From Deltaproteobacteria bacterium (GTDB lineage Bacteria > Myxococcota_A > UBA9160 > UBA4427), in NCBI GenBank assembly GCA_011051925.1, contig DRKE01000392.1, forward strand, positions 1-23,102: a stretch of DNA of 23,102 nt, in the 5' to 3' direction. Of the stretch, positions 9,281 through 16,595 are shown one piece after another. The notes below the pieces were generated by a model. It searched no databases and had not been told where the DNA came from. It was given only the letters and a program-made list of their open reading frames with translations. The translations under genes were made by a program, and so were the position numbers. Within the stretch, counting starts at the first letter, position 1. Each line of letters begins with the position of its first letter.

Positions 9281-10005
9281 GACGGGGCCCGCCCCGGGAA
9301 GGCCCGGATGGGATGGGCCTCATGACTCGCGGACCGCGCCCCCGGCCAACGGGCGGGAGCCGAGTCGCGCTCGAAATCGATCCTCGGTCTCATGGCGCAC
9401 GCGATCCAGCGGCCATGGTGGGACAGGGAAAGACAGAACGACGTGGTCGATCCGTCGAGTTCGAGGACGGGAATCCGCCCGCGCCGACCGATGGTCAGCC
9501 GATCCCGAGCGATCCCGAGAATGCGGCTCGAACGACGGATCGCCAGCCATCGGACAGCACGGCTCGGATCGGTTTCCGTCGGTCCGAGACGATCGACCCC
9601 GGAATCGATCGCCTTCCAATCGGTCCCTTCGGGCGCGGCGATCACATGGATCCTCTCGGGAGATTCATCGCTCCGGATCTCGAGTCGTCGAATCGGATTT
9701 CCGGGGATCCGGGGAAGCTCGAGGGTCCCGGATCGCGTCGCCCGCGCGTCGGGTCCGATCGTTGCCGGGAGATAGCGGACGACCAGTCTCTTCGGTGCGT
9801 AGATGAACTCCGGGGCGATCTGCTTCGCGAGCTTGAAGGCCGCCTCCTTGGCGCCCCAATGGGCCCAGCGACGGGCGAGCGGATTCGCATCACGCGCGAT
9901 CGCGCGCTGCTCGTCGGGGGTGAAGACCCGTTCGTCGAAACGCGCGGGATGGCTCTCCGGTCGGGAGTCCGGATCGAAGAGGTCGACCACGTCATTGCCG
10001 AGCAT
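9277..10005 (-). CDS. 4'-phosphopantetheinyl transferase superfamily protein
   Basis: This 242-residue enzyme is predicted to transfer phosphopantetheine from CoA to the serine of a carrier protein, most likely the ACP two genes upstream. The Mg-binding motif GNDVVDL is at residues 3-9 and the second conserved motif WGAKEAAFKL at about 50-59, both diagnostic of the superfamily. The longer frame back to 10245 is only overlap with the acyltransferase gene. The ATG at 10005 has a strong Shine-Dalgarno (AAGAGGAG, 7 bases upstream) and places the GNDVVDL motif at the N-terminus as expected. The gene overlaps the end of the acyltransferase by 14 bases and its own stop overlaps the carboxylase start, so all three are probably translated together. 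The conserved core covers the N-terminal half; the C-terminal half is less recognisable. Confidence 0.88.
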   Translation of the reverse strand: MLGNDVVDLFDPDSRPESHPARFDERVFTPDEQRAIARDANPLARRWAHWGAKEAAFKLAKQIAPEFIYAPKRLVVRYLPATIGPDARATRSGTLELPRIPGNPIRRLEIRSDESPERIHVIAAPEGTDWKAIDSGVDRLGPTETDPSRAVRWLAIRRSSRILGIARDRLTIGRRGRIPVLELDGSTTSFCLSLSHHGRWIACAMRPRIDFERDSAPARWPGARSASHEAHPIRAFPGRAPS

Positions 10006-10792
10006 TGAAATACTCCTCTTCCATCCGCGCCAGCTGGCGGGTGACCTGCTGTGCGAGATCCCTTGAACGACGGACTCCCCTCGCATCGCTCTTGGGCTCG
10101 ATGCAGGCCAATGAGACGTCGAGGGTGTCTCCCTTTTCCGGAAAATCGCTCCACGATGCCTGCTTCCGTCCACGCAGATAGACACAGAGAACCCGACAGC
10201 CCGGAACCGAACCGATGATGCGGCCGACACCCCAGGCCGCCGCATCCTCGTCCACCCGACCCGACCGGCTCCGGCCGGCCTCCGGAAAGATCAGGGCCGT
10301 CTCGCCATTCATCAGCAGGGTCTTCACTCGGTCGAGCACGAATCCCACGTCTTCCCGGGCACCACCCCGTGTGATCGGAATGCATTTCATGACGTAGATC
10401 AGGACCCGGGAAAACCAGGTCTTGCCGAAATTCGTGCTTTCGGGCGTATTCCACGGAAGCTCGTCGGGATGAAGAAGCCAGTAGCCACCCGATCCGAGAG
10501 CCCAGGCGATCAGGAACGAATCGACCAGGGTCAGGTGGTTCGCGCAGATCAGCAGGGGGGCATCCGACTGGGCCCGAATCCGTCGATAGCGAGCGCGAAC
10601 CGCCTTCGCATCCGCGATCCGATATCGGAAATACAGCCGGATCGCGAGCACGACGAACGCGAGCCAGAGGGGCGAAGTAAGCATGCTGACAAGCCGTTGC
10701 CGCGCATGTCGACGCACCATCTCCCGATCGGCGGCCCCCGATCCCGAGATCGCCGGCCGCTTTTCCGGTTGGCCTTCTCGTCCGATTGTCAC
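9992..10792 (-). CDS. PlsC-like 1-acylglycerol-3-phosphate (lysophospholipid) acyltransferase
   Basis: This membrane-associated acyltransferase of the PlsC/LPLAT family has 266 residues from the GTG at 10792. The H(X)4D catalytic motif is NHLTLVD (His86, Asp91). The acceptor-phosphate-binding motif appears as FPEAGRSRSG at about 169-178, a variant of the usual FPEGTRS. A hydrophobic stretch (PLWLAFVVLAI) lies at about 41-51. The start is not certain: GTG at 10792 sits 36 bases after the ACP gene and has only a weak GGGA upstream, while an ATG at 10720 is preceded closely by GGGAG. It lies between the ACP and the PPTase, which suggests it transfers the acyl chain from this ACP to a glycerol phosphate or lysolipid. 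The exact acceptor cannot be read from sequence. Confidence 0.85.
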   Translation of the reverse strand: MTIGREGQPEKRPAISGSGAADREMVRRHARQRLVSMLTSPLWLAFVVLAIRLYFRYRIADAKAVRARYRRIRAQSDAPLLICANHLTLVDSFLIAWALGSGGYWLLHPDELPWNTPESTNFGKTWFSRVLIYVMKCIPITRGGAREDVGFVLDRVKTLLMNGETALIFPEAGRSRSGRVDEDAAAWGVGRIIGSVPGCRVLCVYLRGRKQASWSDFPEKGDTLDVSLACIEPKSDARGVRRSRDLAQQVTRQLARMEEEYFNARQ

Positions 10793-10828
10793 GTCGGATC
10801 CCGCATTGGCACTCCGATCGATATCGGG

Positions 10829-11074
10829 TCAGAGCTTTCCGCAGATCAGATTGACCGCGTCGCCCACGGTATTGACCTGATCGACGTCCTCGTCCGCGAT
10901 CTCGATGTCGAAATCATCCTCGAAGGCGATCACGACGTCGACCAGACGAGCCGAGTTCACCTTCAGATCCTCGAGGATGTTGGTCTCCATCGACACCTGG
11001 CTGAGTGCCGCCTCGTCCTTCACCCAGGGCGTGAGAATCTTGACGACCCGCTCCATCACTTCCGACTGTTCCAT
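10829..11074 (-). CDS. Acyl carrier protein with a variant NSA phosphopantetheine site
   Basis: This acidic 81-residue carrier protein has the four-helix ACP pattern. The phosphopantetheine serine is Ser41 in the segment DLKVNSARLVDVV. Most fatty-acid ACPs have DSL here; this one has NSA, so the aspartate before the serine is asparagine and the following leucine is alanine. Downstream EDDFDIEIADEDV matches the usual helix II-III region. The ATG at 11074 has a clear Shine-Dalgarno (GAGGAG, 8-base spacer). It is the only ACP in the window and is flanked by FabF and the PlsC-like gene, so it is the likely carrier for the whole island and the target of the PPTase. The 106-base gap before it contains a strong hairpin. 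Confidence 0.93.
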   Translation of the reverse strand: MEQSEVMERVVKILTPWVKDEAALSQVSMETNILEDLKVNSARLVDVVIAFEDDFDIEIADEDVDQVNTVGDAVNLICGKL

Positions 11075-11113
11075 CAGCTTGACTCCTCATCGTTGTTTTT
11101 CGAAACCGGTAGC

Positions 11114-11135
11114 CGGCGGATCCTCCGATCCGCCG
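11114..11135 (-). promoter_or_regulatory. Stable 9-bp hairpin in the fabF-acp gap
   Basis: On the minus strand CGGCGGATC and GATCCGCCG form a perfect 9-base stem closed by a GGAG tetraloop. It lies 46 bases after the FabF stop and about 40 bases before the ACP start. No T-run follows, so it is not a standard intrinsic terminator. It could stabilise a processed ACP mRNA, since ACP is usually needed in excess of the enzymes, or act as an attenuator. Confidence 0.5.
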
Positions 11136-11180
11136 CCAGGACGCCTCGTCCGACCCGCGGCCGCGACGCGCCCGATCGCG

Positions 11181-12473
11181 CTATTCCCGGTAGCGCGCGA
11201 AGACCAGACACGCGTTGACGTCCCCGAAGCCGAAACCCGCCTTGACCAGGCATTCGAGATCGGGCCGTTCCATCGCTTCGTGCGGAATGGAAGCGGCATG
11301 GGGCTGGATCTCGGGATGGACGTCCTCGCAATTGATCGAAGGATGGACGAACCCGTGTTCCACCATCAGGATCGAAGCGACGGACTCGATCCCGCCGGCC
11401 GCGCCGAGAGCATGTCCGATCATGCTCTTGGTCGCCGTGATCGGGGGAAGGCCTCCGGGCTCGCGTTCGAGCGCCTTCGCCCACGCCTCGACTTCCCTGG
11501 GATCGGCTCCCGTCGCCGTCAGATGGCCGTTGATCACGTCGACCTGATCGGGCCCGATCCCCGCGTCGGCCAGCGCCTCGCGAATGCAGCGCTGGACACT
11601 CGTCGGATTGGGCGCCGTCATGCTGCCCCCCATCCGCTGTCCGCCGCAGTTGACCGCCGAGCCCTTGAGTTCCGCGTGGATCCGGGCCCCCCGCTCGAGC
11701 GCGCTCTCGAGACTCTCGAGCAGGACGACCCCGGCGCCGGCGCCGGGAATGAATCCGCCCGCCGAAGCGCTCATCGGCCGGGACGCCTTCTCGGGTTCGT
11801 CGTTCGATCCCCGGTTCAGGACGCGCATGGCGTCGAAGCCCGACCAGATGTAGTGGCTCGCGGCCTCGGCGCCGCCGCAAAGCATGCGATCCGCCAGGCC
11901 GGCGCGAATCCGCTCGAGACCCATCGAAAGCGCCTCGGTTCCCGTGCTACAGGCACTCGAGTTGGTCGTGACCTGATTACCCAGCGCGAGGAGTCCCGAA
12001 AGACGTGCCGAGATCCCGCTCGCCATCACCTGCTCGACGCAGACCGAACCCATCCGGCGGATCTTTCCGGCGTTCGTGAGCGGCACGACCTTCTCCGCGA
12101 TCGTGTCCATGCCGCCGATCCCGGTCCCGAGGATCGCACCGGAGCGCCAATCGACCTCGTCCGAATCGTAGTCCGGTCGTGCGAGACCCGCGTCCTGCCA
12201 GGCCTCGAGTGCCGCGAGCGCCGCATAACGATGGTTCATGTTCATCGCGAGAAGTTCTTCCTCCCGAAAGGTCTCCTCGCAGAGTTCGTCGACACCGACG
12301 GGCGAACCGGCCACGGTGCAGCCGAACTTCGCCTCGACCATCTTCTCCTGGTGTTTCAGTCCCGACCGGCCCTTGCGCAGGGCCAGTTCGAAATCGGCGA
12401 CCCCGTTCGCATTGGGTGCGATCACGCCGAGCCCCGTGATGACGACCCTCTTCTTTTCGTCCGAACCACTCAT
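11181..12473 (-). CDS. fabF: Beta-ketoacyl-ACP synthase II-type condensing enzyme (FabF-like)
   Basis: This 430-residue condensing enzyme elongates acyl-ACP with malonyl-ACP. The catalytic triad is visible: Cys175 in NSSACSTGTEA, His317 in NGHLTATGAD and His354 in TKSMIGHALGAAGG, with the supporting Lys349. The N-terminus RVVITGLGVIAPNA is typical. The longer frame back to 12638 is overlap with the dehydratase gene; the ATG at 12473 overlaps that gene's stop as ATGA and starts just before the conserved VVITGLG strand. The first histidine motif differs from the usual NAHGTSTPxGD, so chain-length or partner preference may be unusual. In the presence of a FabA gene it may also fill the FabB role, but this is inference. 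Confidence 0.93.
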   Translation of the reverse strand: MSGSDEKKRVVITGLGVIAPNANGVADFELALRKGRSGLKHQEKMVEAKFGCTVAGSPVGVDELCEETFREEELLAMNMNHRYAALAALEAWQDAGLARPDYDSDEVDWRSGAILGTGIGGMDTIAEKVVPLTNAGKIRRMGSVCVEQVMASGISARLSGLLALGNQVTTNSSACSTGTEALSMGLERIRAGLADRMLCGGAEAASHYIWSGFDAMRVLNRGSNDEPEKASRPMSASAGGFIPGAGAGVVLLESLESALERGARIHAELKGSAVNCGGQRMGGSMTAPNPTSVQRCIREALADAGIGPDQVDVINGHLTATGADPREVEAWAKALEREPGGLPPITATKSMIGHALGAAGGIESVASILMVEHGFVHPSINCEDVHPEIQPHAASIPHEAMERPDLECLVKAGFGFGDVNACLVFARYRE

Positions 12474-12928
12474 CGCGGCACTCCCATTCCGGACAGCTCG
12501 CCCGAACAGACGATCGTCCCGTCGTCGAGCGCCATCTCGAAATCCGCCCGGAGCTTCTTGCGGCGGAAGAAGCGGACCCGACCGGTCGTCTGGACCCGAT
12601 CCCCCGGCCGGACGGCACCCGAAAAGTCGACGTTGCAATCCGTGAAGATCGTGAGCAGCTTGCCGACGTCTTCGCGCGACGTCTCGAGCGCGTAGAGGTA
12701 GATGCCGAAGGCCACGACGCTGGCCTGGGCGGCGGTCTCGATCAGGATCACTCCGGGCGTGATCGGATTGCCGGGGAAATGACCCCGATAGAAATCCGCG
12801 TCGGGCGAAAAGGTATGCCGGGCGACGATGTGATCCGGATCGAGCTCGACGATCTCATCGATGAAGCGAAAGGGATCCTGTTGCGGAACCATCGCGAGGA
12901 CTTCGTCGGTCGTGAGTCGATCACCCAC
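12470..12928 (-). CDS. 3-hydroxyacyl-ACP dehydratase, FabZ-like hotdog protein
   Basis: This single-hotdog dehydratase of 152 residues removes water from 3-hydroxyacyl-ACP. The active-site pair is His50 in YRGHFPGNPITPG and Glu64 in ILIETAAQ, the FabZ arrangement. The N-terminal MVPQQDPFRFIDEIVE segment matches the family PHRYPFLLVDRV region. The start is a GTG at 12928, eight bases inside the end of the FabG gene (GGTGGGTGA), and the stop overlaps the FabF ATG. It is somewhat divergent from housekeeping FabZ, and other hotdog dehydratases of specialised lipid or aryl polyene pathways look similar, so I leave the symbol blank. Confidence 0.88.
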   Translation of the reverse strand: MGDRLTTDEVLAMVPQQDPFRFIDEIVELDPDHIVARHTFSPDADFYRGHFPGNPITPGVILIETAAQASVVAFGIYLYALETSREDVGKLLTIFTDCNVDFSGAVRPGDRVQTTGRVRFFRRKKLRADFEMALDDGTIVCSGELSGMGVPR

Positions 12929-13655
12929 CGTACATTCCCCCGTTCACGTGGAGGACGCTCCCGTTGATGTAGCTTCCACGCGTCGCCAGGAAGGATACGA
13001 CATCCGCGATCTCGTCGGCCTCGCCGGTCCGACCCATCGGGATCTTCGCGAGAATGCCCGCCTTGACCTCTTCCGGAAGCTCCTGGGTCATCTCGGTCTC
13101 GATGAATCCCGGCGCGATCGCGTTGACGAGGATGTCCCGTCCGGCGAGCTCCTGGGCCAGGGATTTCGTGAAGGCGTCGAGTCCGGCCTTCACCATCGTA
13201 TAGGGGATCTGTCCCGGATTCCCGGTATGCCCGACGACACTCGAGATGTTGATGATCCGCCCCGTTCCCTTGCGCAGCATGAAGCGGCGGAGGACGAGTT
13301 TCGTCAGGTACCAGGTTCCCCGGGCCATGCTGGCGACCGCGTCGTATTCGTCGAGTTTCATCGCGAGCATCGGCGCGTTCACGTTGTAGCCCGCGTTGTT
13401 GACGAGCACGTCGACCCGACCGGCGACCTCCTTCAGCTCCTTCACGAGCGCGTCGAGGGTCTCCGCCTCCATCAGATCGGCCCGCACGGTGAAGGCCGAT
13501 TCGGCACCGAGTTCGGACGCGAGCTTCCGGGCCTTCTCCTCGCTCGACCGGTAGTGGATGCCGACGCGAAAACCGTCGGTCGCGAGACGCCGACAGCAGG
13601 CGGCACCGATCCCGGTTCCGCCGCCGGTCACCAGGGCAACGGGTCGATCGCTCAT
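12921..13655 (-). CDS. fabG: 3-oxoacyl-ACP reductase (FabG, short-chain dehydrogenase)
   Basis: This classical short-chain dehydrogenase of 244 residues reduces 3-oxoacyl-ACP with NADPH. The nucleotide loop TGGGTGIG is at residues 10-17, NNAG at about 86-89, the catalytic serine in NISSVVG near 138, and Tyr152/Lys156 in YTMVK. The C-terminal INGSVLHVNGGMYGG is FabG-like. The ATG at 13655 has a GGGAGG Shine-Dalgarno and overlaps the FabA stop as ATGA; the longer frame from 14033 is only overlap with FabA. Its position between two dehydratases and two condensing enzymes supports the ketoreductase role over a generic dehydrogenase. Confidence 0.92.
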   Translation of the reverse strand: MSDRPVALVTGGGTGIGAACCRRLATDGFRVGIHYRSSEEKARKLASELGAESAFTVRADLMEAETLDALVKELKEVAGRVDVLVNNAGYNVNAPMLAMKLDEYDAVASMARGTWYLTKLVLRRFMLRKGTGRIINISSVVGHTGNPGQIPYTMVKAGLDAFTKSLAQELAGRDILVNAIAPGFIETEMTQELPEEVKAGILAKIPMGRTGEADEIADVVSFLATRGSYINGSVLHVNGGMYGG

Positions 13656-14245
13656 CGTTCGTTCCTCCCGCCATGGGCGTTCTTCGAAGGCCAGGGATAG
13701 TCCGGATAGTCGATGTCGCGAAAGAGGCCGACCCGCGCGCCCTTGACCGTGTAGATCTCCTCGTCGTCGATCAGGACCTGCGCGTCGCCGACCACCATCG
13801 AAGCGCCCGCGTTCTTGAGTTCCGTGTAGCGCTTCACCTGGATCTCGTATCGCATGACCCGATCGTGGGGGCGGATCTGGCCGAAGAATTCGACCTCCCC
13901 GCATCCCAGCGCCCGACCGGTCCCGACACCGCCGCGCCAATTGCAATAGAAACCGAGAAGCTGCCAGACGCCATCGAGGCCGAGACATCCGGGCTGGACG
14001 GGATCGCCGAGGAAATGACAATGGAAGAACCAATCGTCGATCCGCACGTCACGTGATGCCGAGATCGTGCCACGACTCTTCTCCGCACTGATGTGATCGA
14101 TCCGATCGACCATCAACATGGGGGGCAGCGGCAGACGCGCGCGGAAACCCTCGGGCGGATCCTCGATCAGTCGGCCGTAGGCGAAGGCGAGCAGATCGGT
14201 CTGCGCGAAGGATTCGCGTTTCAGGAATTCGGCATGGGTCAGCAT
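13652..14245 (-). CDS. fabA: 3-hydroxydecanoyl-ACP dehydratase/isomerase-type protein (FabA)
   Basis: This 197-residue hotdog dehydratase has the FabA signature. His77 and Asp91 in FFHCHFLGDPVQPGCLGLDGVWQLLGF correspond to the catalytic His70/Asp84 of E. coli FabA. MLMVDRIDHI near 43-52 also matches. FabA both dehydrates 3-hydroxyacyl-ACP and, in many species, isomerises trans-2 to cis-3 decenoyl-ACP, which starts unsaturated fatty acid synthesis. Whether this one isomerises cannot be read from sequence. The ATG at 14245 is seven bases inside the FabH gene end and the stop overlaps the FabG start. A second dehydratase (FabZ-like) two genes downstream suggests that the two enzymes divide chain lengths or functions. 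Confidence 0.92.
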   Translation of the reverse strand: MLTHAEFLKRESFAQTDLLAFAYGRLIEDPPEGFRARLPLPPMLMVDRIDHISAEKSRGTISASRDVRIDDWFFHCHFLGDPVQPGCLGLDGVWQLLGFYCNWRGGVGTGRALGCGEVEFFGQIRPHDRVMRYEIQVKRYTELKNAGASMVVGDAQVLIDDEEIYTVKGARVGLFRDIDYPDYPWPSKNAHGGRNER

Positions 14246-15246
14246 GGGGCTCCATCGTCCTCGACAAAGCGCAAGAGATAACTCCCCCAGGTGAGACCCG
14301 CACCCAGGCCCACCACGCAGATGTCGTCCCGTCGGGTCCATTTGTCCCAGTTCTGGGAGATCACGCTTCCGGAACTCGCTCCCCCCGTGTTTCCGAAGAA
14401 GGCGACATTGGAATGATGGCGGTCTTCGGGGATTCCGCAGCGTCGGCAGACGGATTCGAGCATCCGGAGATTCGCCTGGTGGCCGATGAAATGGAACGTC
14501 CGATCGTCTTCTTCCCAGGTCTCCTGCATGGCGAGATAGAGGTCCGACGCCTTTCGGATCGCGAAGCTCTGGACGGTCCGTCCCTCCTGCCGGAAATGGC
14601 CGAGTCGTGGAATGACGACCTTGTCCCGACCGGAGGGATCGGTCCGCAGGGTCGACGCGACCACGGTCGCCCGGCCTCGCTCCCGGGTCGAGAAGACCGC
14701 CGCCAGCGCCCCATCACCCCAGAGCACGGCCGAGGAGCGATCGCCGTAGTCGACCGTTCCGGTCATCGGCTCCGCCGTCACCAGGACGATCGTCTCGGGC
14801 AGCTTCGTTGGGTCCATCAACGACAGCATGTAGACCCCGCCGATGAAGCTCGAACAGGCCGATGCGATATCGAGACAGGGCGCTTCGACACCGAGTTCCG
14901 CCGCGATGTTGCAGGCCTCCGCCGGCGTCACGGTATCCGGGGCGCAGCCTCCGCCGATCAGCAGACCGACATCCGAGGCCGATCGGCCCGCCCGCGCGAG
15001 CGCCATCGCGGCCGCCCGGGCCCCCGCCTGGGCATTCGAGATCTCGGCCGCCTCGGTCGCGGCCCGGGGGTCCCGGTTCCGGGTTTCCCGGATGTAGTCG
15101 AGGGGCAACGCCGTACGACGCGCATGGATCCCCGTTCGCTCGAGGATCCACTCGTCGCTCGTCCCGATATCGAGATCTTCGAGGAAACGATTCGTGATCT
15201 CGTTGGCGGGATGGAAATGTCCCAGACCCAGCAGGTTCAGACCCAT
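14239..15246 (-). CDS. Beta-ketoacyl-ACP synthase III (FabH-like)
   Basis: This 335-residue condensing enzyme starts fatty acid synthesis by joining an acyl-CoA primer to malonyl-ACP. The triad is Cys131 (SACSSF), His256 (FIGHQANLRML) and Asn286 (FGNTGGAS), the FabH Cys-His-Asn order. It is slightly longer than housekeeping FabH (about 317), with roughly 25 extra residues near 46-74 between the ERTGI region and the first helix of the core. That insertion lies near where primer specificity is set in the family, so the starter unit may not be acetyl-CoA. The ATG at 15246 is 24 bases after the enoyl reductase stop, and the end overlaps FabA. Confidence 0.9.
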   Translation of the reverse strand: MGLNLLGLGHFHPANEITNRFLEDLDIGTSDEWILERTGIHARRTALPLDYIRETRNRDPRAATEAAEISNAQAGARAAAMALARAGRSASDVGLLIGGGCAPDTVTPAEACNIAAELGVEAPCLDIASACSSFIGGVYMLSLMDPTKLPETIVLVTAEPMTGTVDYGDRSSAVLWGDGALAAVFSTRERGRATVVASTLRTDPSGRDKVVIPRLGHFRQEGRTVQSFAIRKASDLYLAMQETWEEDDRTFHFIGHQANLRMLESVCRRCGIPEDRHHSNVAFFGNTGGASSGSVISQNWDKWTRRDDICVVGLGAGLTWGSYLLRFVEDDGAPC

Positions 15247-15270
15247 GACCCCGCCCTCAGCCGCCCGCGC

Positions 15271-16272
15271 TCATCGCGTCGCACCGGAAATATGCTCTCC
15301 CCCGTCGACGCGGATCACCTCCCCGTTGATCCAGCTCGCCTCGTCCTGGGAGAGCAGATGGATCACCCCCGCGACATCCTCCGGTGTCGTCAGCCGTCCA
15401 CCGGGATTCCGCAGCCGTGCCTGACTCTTGAGCTGGTCGCTCCCGGGAATCGCGCGCAGGGCGGGCGTGTCGGTCACACCCGCCTGGATCACGTTGCAAC
15501 GAATGCCATGGGGACCGAATTCCACGGCGATCGAGCGCGAGAGCGCCTCGAGCGAAACCTTGGCGGCAGAAACGGCGGCGTAGCCCTTCCAGGCCACTTC
15601 GTTTCCCTCGCTCGTGAGTCCGAAGACGCGGGTGTCGGGCGCGAAGAGCCCTCGGGCGAAGAGATCCTGCACCCACCCCAGCAGGCTCGTTCCCATCGCC
15701 AGGATGGTCCGGCTGAAATCCTCCTCGTCGAGATACGAACTGTCGGGATAGACGGGCGCCGAGGTCAGCGGATGCAGGCCGTCCTCACCCTCGGCGAAAA
15801 GCTCGTCCGCGATCTCCGTCAGCTTCGCGGGATCGACACCGAGCCGTTTCGCCAACGCCGGCCCCGCCGTCCGCGGCACCTTCTTCTCGGGCGCGATCAG
15901 CTTGAGGTTCCCGAAGGCGATCGAATGCAGCAGCACGCGGATGCGACCTTCGGGACCGATCGCCTCGGCGATCGAGTCGAGGGTCTCGCCACGCTTCTCG
16001 GGGCTGATCGCATCGGCGTTCCAGATGTGCAGACCCGTTCCGATCGCGGCGAGTTCGTCGAAATGCGGTTGGATCGTCTTCATCGCCCCGCGTCGATCGC
16101 GATGGACGATCAGGATGTTGAGACCCGCGCGCGCGAGACGCTTGGCCGTAGCCAGACCGAAGCCACTCGAGCCGCCGAGAATCAATGCCCATTCATTGTC
16201 GGGATAGGTCCCGGGGGATGCTTTGCCGCCCGCCGAGCCTGTTGCCGGAGTCGTCGCCGAATTCGTACTCAA
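15271..16272 (-). CDS. Enoyl-ACP reductase, FabI-like short-chain dehydrogenase with an insertion
   Basis: This 333-residue short-chain dehydrogenase probably does the last step of the elongation cycle. The key sign is YAAVSAAK (Tyr231, Lys238), a Y-X6-K spacing characteristic of FabI enoyl reductases rather than the Y-X3-K of ketoreductases, together with HSIAFG near 116-121 and GEVIRVDGG at the end. The nucleotide loop GGSSGFG is nearer the classical form. Compared with FabI (about 260) it has an N-terminal extension of about 27 residues and an insertion of roughly 40-50 residues after SIAFG (about 125-180). The start is an unusual TTG at 16272 with AAAGGGA upstream; a TGA lies five codons further up in frame, and no ATG or GTG fits. 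It is the first gene of the island. Confidence 0.82.
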   Translation of the reverse strand: MSTNSATTPATGSAGGKASPGTYPDNEWALILGGSSGFGLATAKRLARAGLNILIVHRDRRGAMKTIQPHFDELAAIGTGLHIWNADAISPEKRGETLDSIAEAIGPEGRIRVLLHSIAFGNLKLIAPEKKVPRTAGPALAKRLGVDPAKLTEIADELFAEGEDGLHPLTSAPVYPDSSYLDEEDFSRTILAMGTSLLGWVQDLFARGLFAPDTRVFGLTSEGNEVAWKGYAAVSAAKVSLEALSRSIAVEFGPHGIRCNVIQAGVTDTPALRAIPGSDQLKSQARLRNPGGRLTTPEDVAGVIHLLSQDEASWINGEVIRVDGGEHISGATR

Positions 16273-16595
16273 GAAGAGTCCCTTTCAATTCACTCCCGTC
16301 CGGTCGCGAATGGCACGACCCGACGAGTCATGCACCGATCCGGGTCGGTGGCCCGTCGACGGGGCCGTCGATTCGAGCGTTGAAGTGATTCCCCGCGGAC
16401 CAGAAGAGGCCTGCTGTGGTCTTCCCCCACATCCCCCCACGACTTCGCGGAGGCCTTTCGGGCTGGAAAACGTAGCGATGGATCGCAGTCCGGTATGCAA
16501 ATCTCTCGCAAATTCTCGGAGAGCCCCCCGTCCGACTGCCAAGGATGACCCATGGTCAGGCTACGTCAATGTCGCCCATCGAACCATGTATTGCT
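16273..16595 (-). other. Leader/promoter region of the fatty-acid island
   Basis: These 323 bases between the DinG stop and the first island gene hold no ORF I can support. They contain a 13-base inverted repeat TGACC-CAT-GGTCA at 16546-16558 (possible operator), a C-rich direct repeat CCCCCAC at 16424-16430 and 16434-16440, and two hairpins near the gene: CACCGA/TCGGTG (16333-16350) and an imperfect palindrome around GTCGAC (16350-16366). I see no convincing sigma-70 -35/-10 pair or T-rich terminator, but the promoter of the downstream genes should lie here. Confidence 0.5.

Noticed and set aside
9277..10245. Longer 322-residue version of the PPTase starting at 10245
   Set aside because: The extra N-terminus overlaps the acyltransferase gene, has no family similarity, and the ATG at 10005 has a strong Shine-Dalgarno and begins at the conserved GNDVVDL motif.
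12921..14033. FabG and FabF frames extended upstream (to 14033 and 12638)
   Set aside because: The extensions are out-of-frame shadows of FabA and the dehydratase; the internal ATGs at 13655 and 12473 overlap the preceding stops and start at conserved sequence.
16424..16440. G-rich stretch on the minus strand as a G-quadruplex
   Set aside because: Only two long G-runs are present close together, which is too few for a standard quadruplex.
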